DNA from: Siphonodentalium dalli
Lineage: Eukaryota > Mollusca > Scaphopoda > Gadilida > Siphonodentaliidae
Direction: 5' to 3'
Length of the DNA stretch: 64,000 bases
Assembly: GCA_032622095.1 (NCBI GenBank)
Contig: CP136065.1
Location: 68,103,675 to 68,167,674 of the forward strand
Below the pieces are notes generated by a model. It was not told the DNA's origin and did not search any database. It saw only the letters and a program-made list of their open reading frames with translations. A program made the position numbers and the translations under genes. Shown in pieces: positions 48,547 through 60,824 of the stretch; the first letter of the stretch is position 1; every line of letters begins with the position of its first letter.

Positions 48547-49059
48547 GAAGATGTGCCTGATGAATATATATGTAAATGCATGTATGTATGCGCTTATGTG
48601 TATATATGCATGTAGATATATATTTGTTCAATCCTCTGTGTTGTTGAGTGCCTATATTCAGTGCAAATATTAACTATTTGGTGCAAACTGATTAGAACAT
48701 TGTCTAGTTTGAACAGTTTTATCTATGAACTTTATAGCTAAAGATTAAAATTCTGTAATCAAATTGTAAACATCGCAGACACACACACACACAAAGCCTC
48801 GTGTCATTATTATTTCATTATATTATATGGTCTGAACCCACCCAGTATATCAATTTTGCATAAATGCCAATTTTGTATAAATTTGTATATCTTCCATATT
48901 TTTGTCCATATTTTCCGTTTCCAAATGATGGCGGCAGGAAGACGACCATATGGTCATGCCACCACCATATGACATATTATTGTTTATTATTTAATTATAT
49001 ATGTGTAACACATTTTATGATGATATGCCATAATAGAATATTTACTTACTTATAGTCAC
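48547..49059. other. LINE 3' region and flank
   Basis: TATATATGCATG-rich sequence after the ORF stop, then an (AC)n run at about 48,779-48,793 and AT-rich DNA up to the minisatellite. No poly(A) tail is seen; the 3' end is uncertain. Confidence 0.45.
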
Positions 49060-51080
49060 GACCTGTATACCTATTCACTACATTCATGAACATACAGTAA
49101 CATCTTGTATACATATTCTCCTCACCATTGTTCATACAGTCACTCCAGTTATATGTATATATTTGCCACATGCATGGCCATATAGGCACTCAAGATATAC
49201 ATATACACCCCAAAGATGACAACATAGTCACTCCCGGTATACATTTTCGCCACATTCATGATCATACATCACTTTTTGTATACACATTTGCCTCACCAGT
49301 GGTAATACAGTCTCTCACTTTATATATTTGCGACACCCATGGCAATATAGCCACTCAAGATATACATATACACCCAACCCAAAACCATAGAGTCACTACA
49401 GGTATATATAATATACATGTAAACTTCACCAATGGCGTTGCAGTCATTCTAGACATACCAATGTCCCGCATCGCGCATACGGCCATTCATACACTCCAAA
49501 CGTTCATATACACCTCACCATGACAATTAAGCCTCTCGCTGTATACTCATAAACCATACTCGTGATCATACAATCACTCCTTGTATACCAATTCACCTCA
49601 CCAGTAATACTGGCACTCCCTATATACATATTGGCCCTATCATTGCCATATAGCCACTCAAGATATAGAAGGGCTCGCGTCTTGCAGGTAATTAGTCGAA
49701 ATGTAATGTGATATTTGCTTAGTATGGCACTTAGTCAGCGATCTGCAACTGATGATGATCTTATCCAAACATTTTGGCATCTTTTCAACTCGTTGGGAGT
49801 AATTTCCAAAATGTCTAAACACTACTTTTAGCATAAAATAAAAACTATTTTTTTGTGGGGTACGATCTAAAAATATTTTCAAAATTCCATTAAGCATCTC
49901 CAGGACCCAGCTACAATCTCAACATTCATGTCATTGGAACGGGGATCAATTTGTCTGCGAGAAATTGGGACCTTGGTCATCATATACTAACAGACACCAT
50001 CCCCTTTCTTTTGACATCCATACATTTATGTACCACCTTCATTTTGTGGGGAAATTATATGACGGAAAGGATGTAAGCCATTATTTATTTCACTATACTT
50101 ATGTTGACAAACGGAAAGGCCTTATGGTCCGCCAGCCAGTGCTCCATTTCGACTTGTTTTTGTCATGCCGGAGGGCTACATTGTATGTGTGATTTTCGTT
50201 GACACGGACAGATTTGTCACATTGTCAGACAATCACTTACATGTATTTGTTAGCCTATACTTACCTGTATTGGTTGGTTGCCTGTATTGGTTAACCCATG
50301 ACCATAGTCACTCCAGGTGCATATATACCTCATCAATTACCATACACTCCTTCTAGATATACCTATACCCCGAACATACGGCCATTCGTATACTTCAGAC
50401 TTGCAAATACAGCTCAACCATGACAATTACACTCGCTGTATTCTTACACCCCATCCATGAGCATTCAGCTATTCGCTGTATACCGGTACACACACCAGTG
50501 ACAATAGAGCCACAAGAGATAAACATATACACCCCACCCATGACCATGATGTCACTATATATATACACAAGCCCGACAATGACCATCAAACTGTACTCCA
50601 AGTATGCATATACACTTCAACAACATTGACCGTGCAGTCATTCCATGTACACATATCCACATTGTCCATAACCATACAACCACTCCCTGTTTACCCATAC
50701 ACCCATCCATTACCATACAGCCAATGCGTGTATACATATACATGGCAATACAGCCACCCAATGTATACATGTAAGTTCATGACCACATAGTCACTCCATA
50801 TATACAAGAACAACACAAAGATGGATAATGTAGCCAATCTCGCTATACACATGCACCACTTCAATGACCAGACACACACTCTCTGTATACATTTTCACCT
50901 CAAACATGACCATACGCTACTCCTTATATACCTATACATCTCAACGTGGACACCCCATACATGATCATATGGTCACACATTGTGTGACTATTCACATCAT
51001 TCATGAATACAATAACTCCCCGTACAGATACTCATCTCACATATGGCCATACAGTCAACAGACATACACACTGTACTAAG
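49060..51080. repeat. 42-bp minisatellite, right segment
   Basis: About 45 degenerate units. Successive GTCACTC/GGCACTC landmarks at 49,141, 49,187, 49,229 and 49,270 give spacings of 41-46 bases. The consensus resembles 'gaccatacagtcactcc' followed by 'tatacatatacacc'. One short unique stretch (about 49,670-50,280) interrupts it. Frames here translate His/Thr/Tyr-rich repeat peptides and are not genes. Confidence 0.75.
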
Positions 51081-51096
51081 TTGATCAATGTTGATT

Positions 51097-52405
51097 ATAA
51101 TGGGCCAGAGTAGCCACATACTATCACCCCTCTCAGTTCCGTATCAACGTTATGCCCATTTCAGTTCAAGAAACATGGACAGAATCCCAAAGAAGTTTCC
51201 GGCAAAATCCACACTGCATCCCTTAAAATGAACGTTTCGTGCATCTTATGGTACTGGGACAACCAGAATAGAACATTTAGTTGACTAAGTAGCATGTTTA
51301 ATAACCAAGTGAGTCACTATCTGCTACCTGTTCGGAACAGCAGAGAATAATGTTCGGAATATATGTGAAAATCAACATTTTACCAAATTTGGTTGCCATT
51401 TTGCATGCCATCTTGATCAATATTGTCTAAAACACCTCAGTGTTACAGAGTTATCACATATCAAAACAATAAACACATTTGATACCAAAGATAGTTTCAT
51501 TTTACTTTTTAAATGGTTCAAACCTGAACAGTTATTTTTTGGTGATTTTGATGTCAAGTTTGTGACATAAATATTCGATTAATTCTGGTGATTTCAGTGG
51601 TTAAAATAGTAACAGTTAATCAATATGCATCACAAATGTTAGTATTCAATATATATAAGACAGAATACTCAATTGCGTGCGTCAACCACAAATTGTAAGC
51701 AGTTGCATGGTACGCTGGGACAATATTTACCATTTTTCATATATTGGTCGCCATTTTGGCAGCCATTTTGAGCCAAAGTGACAATTTTGGTACATTTGAG
51801 TTGTAATATCCATAAACATTTAAAGCATCACTTACATTGCGCAGTTCTTCCAATTTCTTGATGAAATATAACTAGAATCCCAATGGTGATATTTTGTGAT
51901 ATGTTATACCGCGTTCTGTAAAATCGAATTTTTGAGCGATCGGAATGGGTTGATACCCCATGAATGTCATATTTCATTTCTTCAAAGGTCAGTTAATATA
52001 CTAAATACAAAATAAAGTCACAATTCTCAACCAGGTCCAAACAGCAGAATCTTATCTTAAAGATACTAATAAAAAACGTAAACATATTCACTTCCGGTCG
52101 TCATTTTGGCTGCCATCTTGGACGAAGAATTCCAATTTTGGCTCATAAAGGTGGTGTTATGTCTTATCTTCACAAAAAAGTATACATGCCTATATATATG
52201 ACAAGATGTTCTCACCATAATTGCATCAAACTAACTTAACGGAAATTGCAGCCATCTTGGACGCCATCTTGAATTACAAAAAATGCTCAAAGCGGATTTT
52301 AGCGGATTTTGGATATGTTATAGAGGATAAATTCCTCTTCAAAATGGTATACAAACCAACTTAGTTCAAATTTCTTCTAGGTCAAACCTTTTATCGACCA
52401 GACTA
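51097..52405 (-). repeat. Right arm of the 16.3-kb composite
   Basis: Uninterrupted arm, reverse-complementary to 44,535-44,895 and then 36,064-37,030. It contains several GCCATCTTGGACGCC/GCCATTTTG words. Ends ...TCGACCAGACTA, then CAA. Confidence 0.75.
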
Positions 52406-52580
52406 CAACTCGATCTGTAAATTATGAGTGGAATATCTTCAGTAATATGACACAACCCGAGAGACGACAGAGTAATGTGTGTTTCAAGAACAGGCATGTA
52501 TTAAACATGTGAAGTAACTTGCAGCATGCAATGGTTATCTGGTAAGACTTACAGGGTCGTCAGGTCAGGCACATCTTGAA

Positions 52581-52768
52581 TTAACCCTTTCAGTGCCAAG
52601 TCCAATTTTTGTATCAACCCATATACCATGTGCCAATGCATTCTCTTATATATGCGAGTCGACCATATGTCGCCTCGCATATATAAGAGAATGCATTGGC
52701 CTAACAAATTTTCATCATTTGTTATCATTTGTTTTACAATTTTAATAATATTTTCTTATATTCTTTAA
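52581..52768. mobile_element. TTAA-bounded MITE with TATATGCGAG hairpin
   Basis: Starts TTAACCCTTTCAGTGCCA and ends at the TTAA that opens the next element. A long hairpin (52,632-52,700; GCCAATGCATTCTCTTATAT facing its complement) matches the hairpins at 26.3-26.5 and 27.0 kb. Confidence 0.5.
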
Positions 52769-53238
52769 CTCTTTCAGTGCCAGATTTTATGGCTATGTAC
52801 CGGAACAGCACCTATTCTTGTCACGACCATTTGCACCCTAGACGCGTGAATATATAGTTCCAATATGGCAATACTAGCATATATTAGCATATATTATCAT
52901 AACATTAACAAAAAGGAAGTGGAAACTAGTATCTAGTGCTCTTCACAACATTAAATACAAATTGGTCAAAGCTTGTTATGAGTACAACATCGAGAAGTGC
53001 GTAAAACTACAACACGTGAACGATGTTATAACATGTTAATTGCTTTGTTGTCAATAGACTTAATTTATGTTGGTGAACACTTCGTGGTATGCCTACATGC
53101 AAACGATGCACTGATGAATATCGTTCACTAATCATAAAGGCCAATTGTACACATGAACTGTGAATTAATCACACCAAACCTTGTTATACATGCATGTGTA
53201 TATGGCGACCGTACGAGAGCTTGAATGGAATTCAGTTT

Positions 53239-53966
53239 AGCTTTTCTAAATTCCGGATTATAAACAGAATATGTTTTTAGGAATGCACGGAATTCCATAA
53301 AAGGTAATCTTCAGAAAAGCTAAAATTGTGTGAATAGCCGAGCATTATATATAACTCGATCATAGCATTACAGCTTTTCTAAAAGGCACGCCGTTATAAC
53401 AAGGCATGCATTGATAGCACACGCAGGGTTAAACAGGGGATGTTAGAAAAGCCAATGTGTGTAAAATAACACTCTTTTAACTATCCACTTTTTAAATTCA
53501 ATTTAGCTTTTCTAAATTCCGGTTTATAAACAGAATATGTTTTTAGGAATGCACGGAATTCCATAGAAGGTAATCTTCAGAAAAGCTAAAATTGGGTGAA
53601 TAGCCGAGCATTATATATAACTCGAACATAGCATTACAGCTTTTCTAAAAAGGCACGCCTTTATAACAAGGCATTCATTGATAGCACACGCAGGGTTAAA
53701 CAGGGGATGTTAGAAAAGCCAATGTGTGTAAAATAACACTCTTTTAACTATCCACTTTTTAAATTCAATTTAGCTTTTCTAAATTCCGGTTTATAAACAT
53801 AATATGTTTTTAGGAATACACGGAATTCCATAGAAGGTAATCTTCAGAGAAGCTAAAATTGTGTGAATAGCCGAGCATTATATATAACTCGATCATAGCA
53901 TTACAGCTTTTCTAAAAAGGCACGCCTTTATAACAAGGCATTCATTGATAGCACACGCATGTTTAT
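53239..53966 (+). repeat. 266-bp tandem repeat, 2.7 copies
   Basis: AGCTTTTCTAAATTCCGG starts units at 53,239, 53,505 and 53,772. Within each unit, GCTTTTCTAA and TTAGAAAAGC recur in both orientations. Copies are very similar, so the amplification is recent. The last unit ends near GCACACGCATG. Confidence 0.85.
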
Positions 53967-54099
53967 AAACATAGGATGCGAGCTTCTTCACCTAGTTATT
54001 AAATATCTCTATATATTTTCCTTAGCCCCCCAAACTACAATCTCAACTTGTGCACATGAAACCAAGTATTAATTCATAATACACGAACTGTCAACTAGG

Positions 54100-55700
54100 G
54101 TGGGGGTAACATTATAGGAATTCTCGCTCATCACCTAATTATGTGATATATTTGTCTTTACGTATAACCCCCGAAAATATCCAAGCCCCTGTTACGATAT
54201 CTCACCCCAAAGAAACCCTTTACTCGGCAGGATTTAGGGTTGTTTTTTATTAATTATTTATATATATATACTACCGGATCAGAACCTATTTTTTGGTTAA
54301 AAGTATGGCAATTAGGTGCTGTTACATCATTTCGATTGATTTAGGATATACATACAGCATATACATTGGCAATATTTTTATCCCGTCGCTATATATATAT
54401 ACTACCGGAACAACACCTATTTTCTGGTTAAAAGTATGGCAAATAGGTGCGGTTACATCATTTAGATTTATTTAAGATATACATAGGGTGGGGGTAGCAG
54501 AATAGGAATTCTCGCTCATCACCTAATTATGTGATATGTTTGTCTTTACGTATAACCCCCTAAAATATCCAAGCCCCTGTTACGATATCTCACCCAAAAA
54601 AAAACCTTTACTCGGCAGGATTTAGGGTTGTTTTTTTATTAATTATTTATATATATACTACCGGATCAGAACCTATTTTTTGGTTAAATGTATGGCAAAT
54701 AGGTGCTGTTACATCATTTAGATTGATTTAAGATATACATACAGCATATACATTGGCAATATTTATATCCCGTCGCTCTATATATACTACCGGAACAGCA
54801 CCTATTTTCTGGTTAAAAGTATGGGAAATAGGTGCTGTTCCGGTAGTATATATATAGAGCGAAAGGATAGATATACTGTCTATATATGCTGCAAATGACT
54901 TTTAATTCAAGATAGATGATGTAAATAATAGCAATAAACTCACTATATCGACGTCCTTCGCTATATATATACTACCGGAACAGCACCTATTTTCTGTTTA
55001 AAAGAGTGGGAAATAGGTGCTGTTCCGGTAGTATATATATAGCGAAAGGATATATATACTGTCTATATATGACTTTTAATTCAATATAAATTATGTTAAT
55101 AATAGCAATAAAGTCACTATTTCGACGTCCTTCGCTATATATATACTACCGGAACAGCACCTATTTCCCATTCTTTTAACCAGAAAATAGGTGCTGTTCC
55201 GGTAGTATATATATAGCGAAGGACGTCGATATAGTGAGTTTATTGCTATTATTTACATCATTTATCTTGAATTAAAAGTCATTTGCAGCATATATAGACA
55301 GTATATCTATCCTTTCGCTCTATATATACTACCGGAACAGCACCTATTTCCCATACTTTTAACCAGAAAATAGGTGCTGTTCCGGTAGTATATATAGAGC
55401 GACGGGATATAAATATTGTCAATGTATATGGTGTATTTATATCTTAAATCAATCTAAATGGTGTAACAGCACCTATTTGCCATACTTTTAACCAAAAAAT
55501 AGGTTCTGATCCGGTAGTATATATATATAAATAATTAATAAAAAACAACCCTAAATCCTGCCGAGTAAAGGGGTTTTTTTGGGGGGAGATATCGTAACAG
55601 GGGCTTGGATATTTTAGGGGGTTATACGTAAAGACAAACATATCACATAATTAGGTGATGAGCGAGAATTCCTATTCTGTCACCCCCCCCCCCCCTGTTT
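54100..55700. repeat. Nested inverted-repeat array with CCGGAACAGCACCTATT hairpins
   Basis: A block of about 380 bp (GGAATTCTCGCTCATCACC ... TTTAGGGTTG ... ACTACCGGATCAGAACC) occurs twice on the left (from about 54,107 and 54,487) and once inverted on the right (about 55,440-55,690). Between them lie four complete hairpins with arms of about 30 bp (ACTACCGGAACAGCACCTAT facing its complement) at about 54,787-54,855, 54,970-55,040, 55,144-55,210 and 55,328-55,393. Each hairpin is flanked by TATATATAGCG. Confidence 0.85.
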
Positions 55701-57018
55701 GACACTTCGTGCATTATGAATTAATGCGTGGTTTAATATACATAAATATAATATATAGATATCAATAAATAGGTGATGAGGCCCGCATCCTACATATTTA
55801 TAAATTGCGATTAATTGCATTTGTGTGGGACTAACATCATGTGGTTTAGAAAAGTTGTACTGATATATATATATATAAGTAAGGCGGGGCAAATTTTATT
55901 CTCGCACCTTGGTTTTCCGATACTATGACAACTCTTGAGCGGCCTTTGACATGACATATGACCCCGCTATTGAGTGACGTTCACATGCGTATGACATGTA
56001 TTGTTTGAGATGTGACTTTTTCAGTGTTTTGGAATAACTGTGTGATGGGATTTTAATTAATTCGACTATTAAGGTACGTTCATTTATGAAATTTCATAGC
56101 ACAGTCCATGTGGAAGATAACAGTGTCTTTATAAAAGTAGTAACTTGGTATATATGTTATATGCATTTATAATCACTGCAGATACTTAAACTGCTTTTAT
56201 GAAAACATTTTTACTCAGAGATGACCCACGTCACGTGACAAAAACATATCTTGCATTTTCCATGTATGCATCATTAAGCTGCGGATATGAATTAATATTT
56301 ATGTCACTGGATGTTCTATTCGTTGTTTATAAGTATAATTTTTAGACATGTGAGATTTCCGTCATATTCTTTTTTATTATTTATTCAATCGCGAAGGGTT
56401 GTTTGAATCGGCTAAATAATGAAATTAGGTACCCATCATGCATGGCGTATCACGTGACAAAACAAACTTGACCCAGAAAGAACATCGCGGCATCAAAATG
56501 TTATTACAATCTTCATCATGCTTACTAGTTACTACACATGTAATCGAGATGACGATGTATATGAATATAAACACAATGACATGTGATATATGGTAATTGA
56601 TTTCAATATTATGTATTCTCATTTGTATTCACGTGGACAGCATCAATCGAATCGGTAAACGTGTTGTTTAGGTCACGTGTTACCAACATTTTAGCAGAAC
56701 AACATGGTTTCCACCGAAATATATACTTCCAGAACGCATCCTAATTCCCATACTTGTAACCGTAAAATAGGATGTGTTCCGGTAGTATATATACATGTAT
56801 ATACGACAGCAAACTGTTTTTCTGCTAAAATAACACCACATGTTGGTGTCACGTGACCTACAAAACACACTTTTACCGATTCAAAATATGTTGTGCGCAT
56901 GACTACACATGAAAGGTCATAGGTGCTGTTCCGGTAGTATGCCGATTTTATCGGCCCTAGCACTCTACATACCGTAAATTAGGGCCGATGCGATCGGTCC
57001 CTGGCACGAAAGAGTTAA
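55701..57018. other. Right part of the TTAA element
   Basis: Contains one more degenerate hairpin at about 56,725-56,790 (AGAACGCATCCTAATTCCC facing its mirror ending GGATGTGTTCCGGTAGTA) and several CACGTGAC words (56,232, 56,451, 56,671, 56,851). No gene is supported. Confidence 0.4.
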
Positions 57019-57065
57019 ACTAGTATATATAGCTATATGTAACTAGTGCAGTTGAATTTGACGCT

Positions 57066-57316
57066 AGCGGGGTAACGTCGCAAGAGCTATACTCTGACCT
57101 TCACTCCAAATTGGCATTCACGTTATATTCAACTAATTGACAAATCTCTTCATGGGTGGTTTTTAAGACACCAAAGTGGGCGGAACATCTTGATATATAA
57201 ATGAAATTGCACATACCGGTGGGTGGAGTCGATTTGTGAGTATAGATGCGCGCTATACTAGTATACCGTTAACTGAGATGAAGGTCAGAGTATAGGTCTT
57301 GCGACGTTACCCCGCT
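57066..57316. mobile_element. Small foldback, 37-bp arms
   Basis: AGCGGGGTAACGTCGCAAGA... (57,066-57,103) faces its complement at 57,279-57,316 across 175 bp. Confidence 0.65.
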
Positions 57317-57511
57317 TCCGAATTTGACAGTGCTAAATCCATAACTTCCCTGTTTTTTTTGGGAACTATGGGATCGCGCATCCAAGTGCACGGTCACATT
57401 CAGGCCATGCGCGCGGGTGTAGATATCAAACAATATGTAATCCTCCGTAGGATAGGGTATCATATAATATGTGATCCTCGTCTTAGGAGTCACTCGTGAC
57501 TCAATGAAGGT

Positions 57512-57593
57512 AGGATCATATATCAAAATGAGAGGATATGGTGATCCCATGAAACAGGAATCACCATATCCTCTCATTTTGATATGTGATCCT
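57512..57593. mobile_element. Hairpin with 34-bp arms
   Basis: AGGATCATATATCAAAATGA... is mirrored with one mismatch around a short CCCATGAAACAGGA loop. Confidence 0.75.
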
Positions 57594-57699
57594 AAAATAA
57601 GAAAATATTTTATTAACTAAATAACGGAGATATTTGAAGAAGTGATTTTGACGAAATAACGGAAACATTTGAAGAAGTGTTGTATGGGCAAAAACAGAA

Positions 57700-58545
57700 T
57701 CGATTTTTTTTGGGAGACTATTAAAATAGCCGGTGTCCGTCCGTCCATCCATCGAGTAATCGGGACGCCCGAGGGGCCGGCCCGTCCGTGCGGAAAGATT
57801 CCGGATGAGAACTTCATTTTGGGCTAACGAATCGAAACCAAATTTGGTATGTGAGTTTATGAGCACGAAATACAGGTCATGTTCGGTCCGGAGTTATGGC
57901 CCTTTTTCGACTTAGAATTTTGTCGTTTTGAGATTTCCGCATGATAACATTAGATTGTGTGATCGGATCTGAACCAAATTTGGTATGTGAGTTTATGAGC
58001 TTCAAATACTGGTCAATTTCGAATATGGATTCGGTTCGACCATTTTGCCGGAGTTATGGTCCTTGTCGACTTAGAATATGACGATTAGTTTGGTTTCCGG
58101 GTGATAACTTTAGTTTTTGTAATCTAATTGTTTTTAAATTTGGTCTGTGGATTAACCACATGAAGATACAGGTCACGTTCGAATTTGAGTGTCCTCAGCC
58201 CAATTTGCCGGGGTTATGGACCTTGGCTATTAAAATTTGCCGATTATCTGAGTGTTTTTAAATTCAACCTAATCTCTTCATACATGTATATGGTACATAG
58301 TTCAAATTTCAGATGAAAAAGTTATGGACCTTGTCTACTTAAAATTTGCCGATTATTTTGGTTTCCGTGTGATAACTTTACTTTTAGTTATCAGACTGTT
58401 TTTTAAATTCAACCGAATCTCTTGATACGTGGTACGTAGTTCAAACTTCAGAAGACAAAGGCCATCTTTGAAGTTGGTCACGGTCCAAAGAATTTTGACA
58501 CAATTAAAAAAATCTACCCTTAATATAAGTTACTAAAAATCCACG
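57700..58545. repeat. Mollusc-type dispersed repeat preceding the satellite
   Basis: Begins with a GTCCGTCCGTCCATCC tract, then repeated blocks containing GAGTTATGGCCCTTTTTCGA, GGTATGTGAGTTTATGAGC and GTTTTTAAATTCAACC at irregular spacing. The last blocks equal the non-coding spacer of the downstream satellite units, so the array seems to have grown out of this repeat. Confidence 0.65.
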
Positions 58546-58711
58546 TGTTCACAGACCTTTTATTGTTGTTGGTGTTGCTGCTGTTGTTGCTGTTGTAGGA
58601 ATTGTTTCTGCAAAGAGACAAGGCACCTTTATGCGTTTCGCCACAGTAATGATTGTTGAATTAACATTGTTGAATATATATTCCTCAGAAATATCGATGC
58701 TATTATTATTG

Positions 58712-59207
58712 TCAAGCAATGATTGGACATGGCAACAAGACGCTGCAGCATACCCTCTTTGCACACAAGGACCTCGATATCGTATTGCTGAGCGGCGTAT
58801 CGAGTGATGATATTCGCAATACACAGTACACGGCGAAGCATTTCGGGTTTATTCCAAAAAACACTACCCTGTGATATGGCATCCATCCGCTTAAACGAGG
58901 AAGATTGCGTTTTGACTTTCGACATATCTGAACGTCCTCTGAATAAATTGATGCGAGATGTGAGTTCAAACAAAGAGCTGTTTCAAGGAGAATCGGACAT
59001 TAACATGACATAATCTGACTCTACTCGTGCTATAGACGAATTGTCACAGTTGTTGCGAGATATAGTAGATTTTCCCACTGAGTATGACCGACTGGAGGAG
59101 TGGCAATGTTTTATGAGAGAGTTAGCAACCAGACGTTTTCCTTTAAATAGCATTGCCTTTCGATTATTTCTCGATGCGCGTAAAATACAGACATCCGGTT
59201 CTATCTA
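58712..59207 (+). pseudogene. Satellite unit A1: decayed exon of an unnamed gene family
   Basis: The exon-like frame is interrupted by TAA after DINMT (about 59,010), at a site where B units read Glu. The later LEEW...LATRRFPLNSIAFRLFLDA block is still readable. The opposite-strand frames are shadows of this sequence. Confidence 0.5.
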
Positions 59208-59735
59208 GCGATGACATCAGACTATGGTCATTAATATTAGGGACCATCGTAGGACGCTATACAGAGTTTTTAAATTTGGCCTGTGGATTATCCACATGAC
59301 GAAACAGGTCAAGTTCGAATTTGAGTGTCGTACGCCCAATTTTGCCGGAGCTATGGACCTTGCATGTCTACTTATAATTTGCCGATTTTTTGGTTTCCGG
59401 GTGATAACTTTACTGTTAGTTATCTGATTGTTTTTAAATTCAACCGAATCTCTTCATATGTGGTACGTTGTTCAAATGTCAGAAGACAAATGCCATGTTT
59501 GAAGTTGTTCACGGTCCAATGAATTTTGACAGAACTAAACAAAATATACGCTCAATATAAGTTACAAAAATCTACGTGGTCGCTGACCTTTTATTGTTGT
59601 TGTTGCTGCTGATGTTGTTGTTGTTACTGTTGTTGTTGTTGGTGGTGTTGTTGCTGGTGTTGGAATTGTTTCTGCAAAGAGACAAGCGACCTTTAACAGT
59701 TTCGCCAGAGTTTTGATTGATGAATTCACATTGTT

Positions 59736-60272
59736 GAATATATATTCCTCAAAAATGGCGATACTATTATTATTGTCAAGCAATGATTGGACATGGCAAG
59801 GAGACGCTGCAGCATACCATCATTGCACACAAGGACATCGAGATCGTCTTGCTGTGCGGCGTATTGAATGATGATTCCAATACACAGTACATGGCGAAAC
59901 ATTTCGGGATTATTCCAAAAACACTACCATGTGATCTGGCATCCATCCGCTTAATTAAACGAGGAAGATTGCGTTTTGACTTTTCCGGAAGAACCCGAAA
60001 CCGACATATCTGAACGTCTTCTGAATAAAGTGCCGCGAGATGTGAGTTCAAACAAAGAGCTGTTTCAAGGAGAATCGGATATTAACATGACAGAATCTGA
60101 CTCTACTCGTGGTATAGACGAATTGTCACAGTGGTTGCGAGACATAGTAGATTTGTTCACTGAGCATGACCGACTGGAGGAGTGGCAATGTATCCTGCGA
60201 GAGTTAGCAAACAGACGTTTTGCTTTAGATAACATTGGCTTTCATTTAGTCCTCGATGTCCGTAATATATAG
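59736..60272 (+). pseudogene. Satellite unit B1: best-preserved copy of the decayed exon
   Basis: Reads IAHKDIEIVLLCGVLNDDSN, then KHFGIIPKTLPCDLASIRL in one frame. A private one-base insertion at about 59,987 shifts it to SERLLNKV, SNKELFQGESDINMTESDST, WLRDIVDLFTEHDRLEEWQC and LANRRFALDNIGFHLVLDV. The mixed amphipathic composition and conservation between units argue for a real coding origin on the plus strand. It resembles uncharacterised mollusc proteins with an 'RF.LDNIAF.LFLDV' block (from memory). Function unknown. Confidence 0.55.
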
Positions 60273-60824
60273 ACATTCGGTTCTATCTAGCGATGACATA
60301 ACAATAGGGTCATTAATATTAGGGAATATCATAGGACGTTATACAGAGTTTTTAAATTTGGTCTGTGGATTAACCACATGAAAATACAGGTCAGGTTCGA
60401 ATTTGAATGTCGTCAGCCCCATTTTTCCGGGGTTATGGACCTTGTCTATTAAAATGTGCCGACTGTTTTTGTTTCCGGGTGATTACTTTGCATTTAGTTA
60501 TCTGATTGTTTTTAAATTCAACCTAATCTCTTCATATGTGGTACATAGTTCAAATTTCAGAGGACAAAGGCCATGTTTGAAGTTTGTCACGGTCCAATGA
60601 ATTTTGACAGAATTAAAAAAATCTACGCTCAATATAAGTTACTAAAATTCCTCGGTGTCTCTGACCTTTTATTGTTGTTGCTGCTGATGTTGTTGTTGTC
60701 GTTACTGTTGTTGTTTTTTTTTGGTGTTGTTGTTGGAATTGTTTCTGCAGAGTGACAAGGCACCTTTATGCGTTTCGCCACAGTATTCATTGTTGAATTA
60801 ACATTGTTGAATATATATTCCTCA

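Larger units (their letters stand above)
45300..48800 (+). mobile_element. LINE-type non-LTR retrotransposon (APE endonuclease and reverse transcriptase)
   Basis: One long ORF2-like coding region with apurinic-type endonuclease followed by reverse transcriptase, read in three plus-strand frames because of three frame disruptions. There is no RNase H, no LTR and no recognisable ORF1. Motifs (NYRPISILP, DFSKAFDTINH, GVPQGS, FADD) place it in the Jockey/CR1/L2-like grouping. It sits inside the minisatellite array. Exact ends and target duplication are not resolved; an (AC)n run at 48,779-48,793 lies near the 3' side. Confidence 0.85.
36064..52405. mobile_element. 16.3-kb composite: long-TIR element with nested insertions
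   Basis: The outer ends are TAGTCTGGTCGATAAA and its complement, each flanked by CAA, as in the 3.17-kb element. The left arm is 36,064-37,030 plus 44,535-44,895; the right arm is 51,097-52,405. The arms match along about 1.3 kb, with repeated AAGATGGCGNCC words. The left arm is interrupted by about 7.5 kb. The core is a 42-bp minisatellite that is itself split by a LINE. No transposase of its own was found. Confidence 0.7.
52765..57018. mobile_element. 4.25-kb TTAA-flanked element with nested palindromes
   Basis: The left end TTAACTCTTTCAGTGCCA (52,765) and right end TGGCACGAAAGAGTTAA (to 57,018) are inverted copies with one indel, each with TTAA. Subterminally, CCGGAACAGCACCTATT (52,800) faces AATAGGTGCTGTTCCGG-like sequence (about 56,918-56,935). 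The interior carries the 266-bp tandem repeat and the hairpin array. No transposase is visible. TTAA suggests piggyBac-type mobilisation, an inference. Confidence 0.5.

Noticed and set aside
49128-49523. 131-codon His/Ile/Thr-rich frame
   Set aside because: Low-complexity translation of the 42-bp minisatellite.
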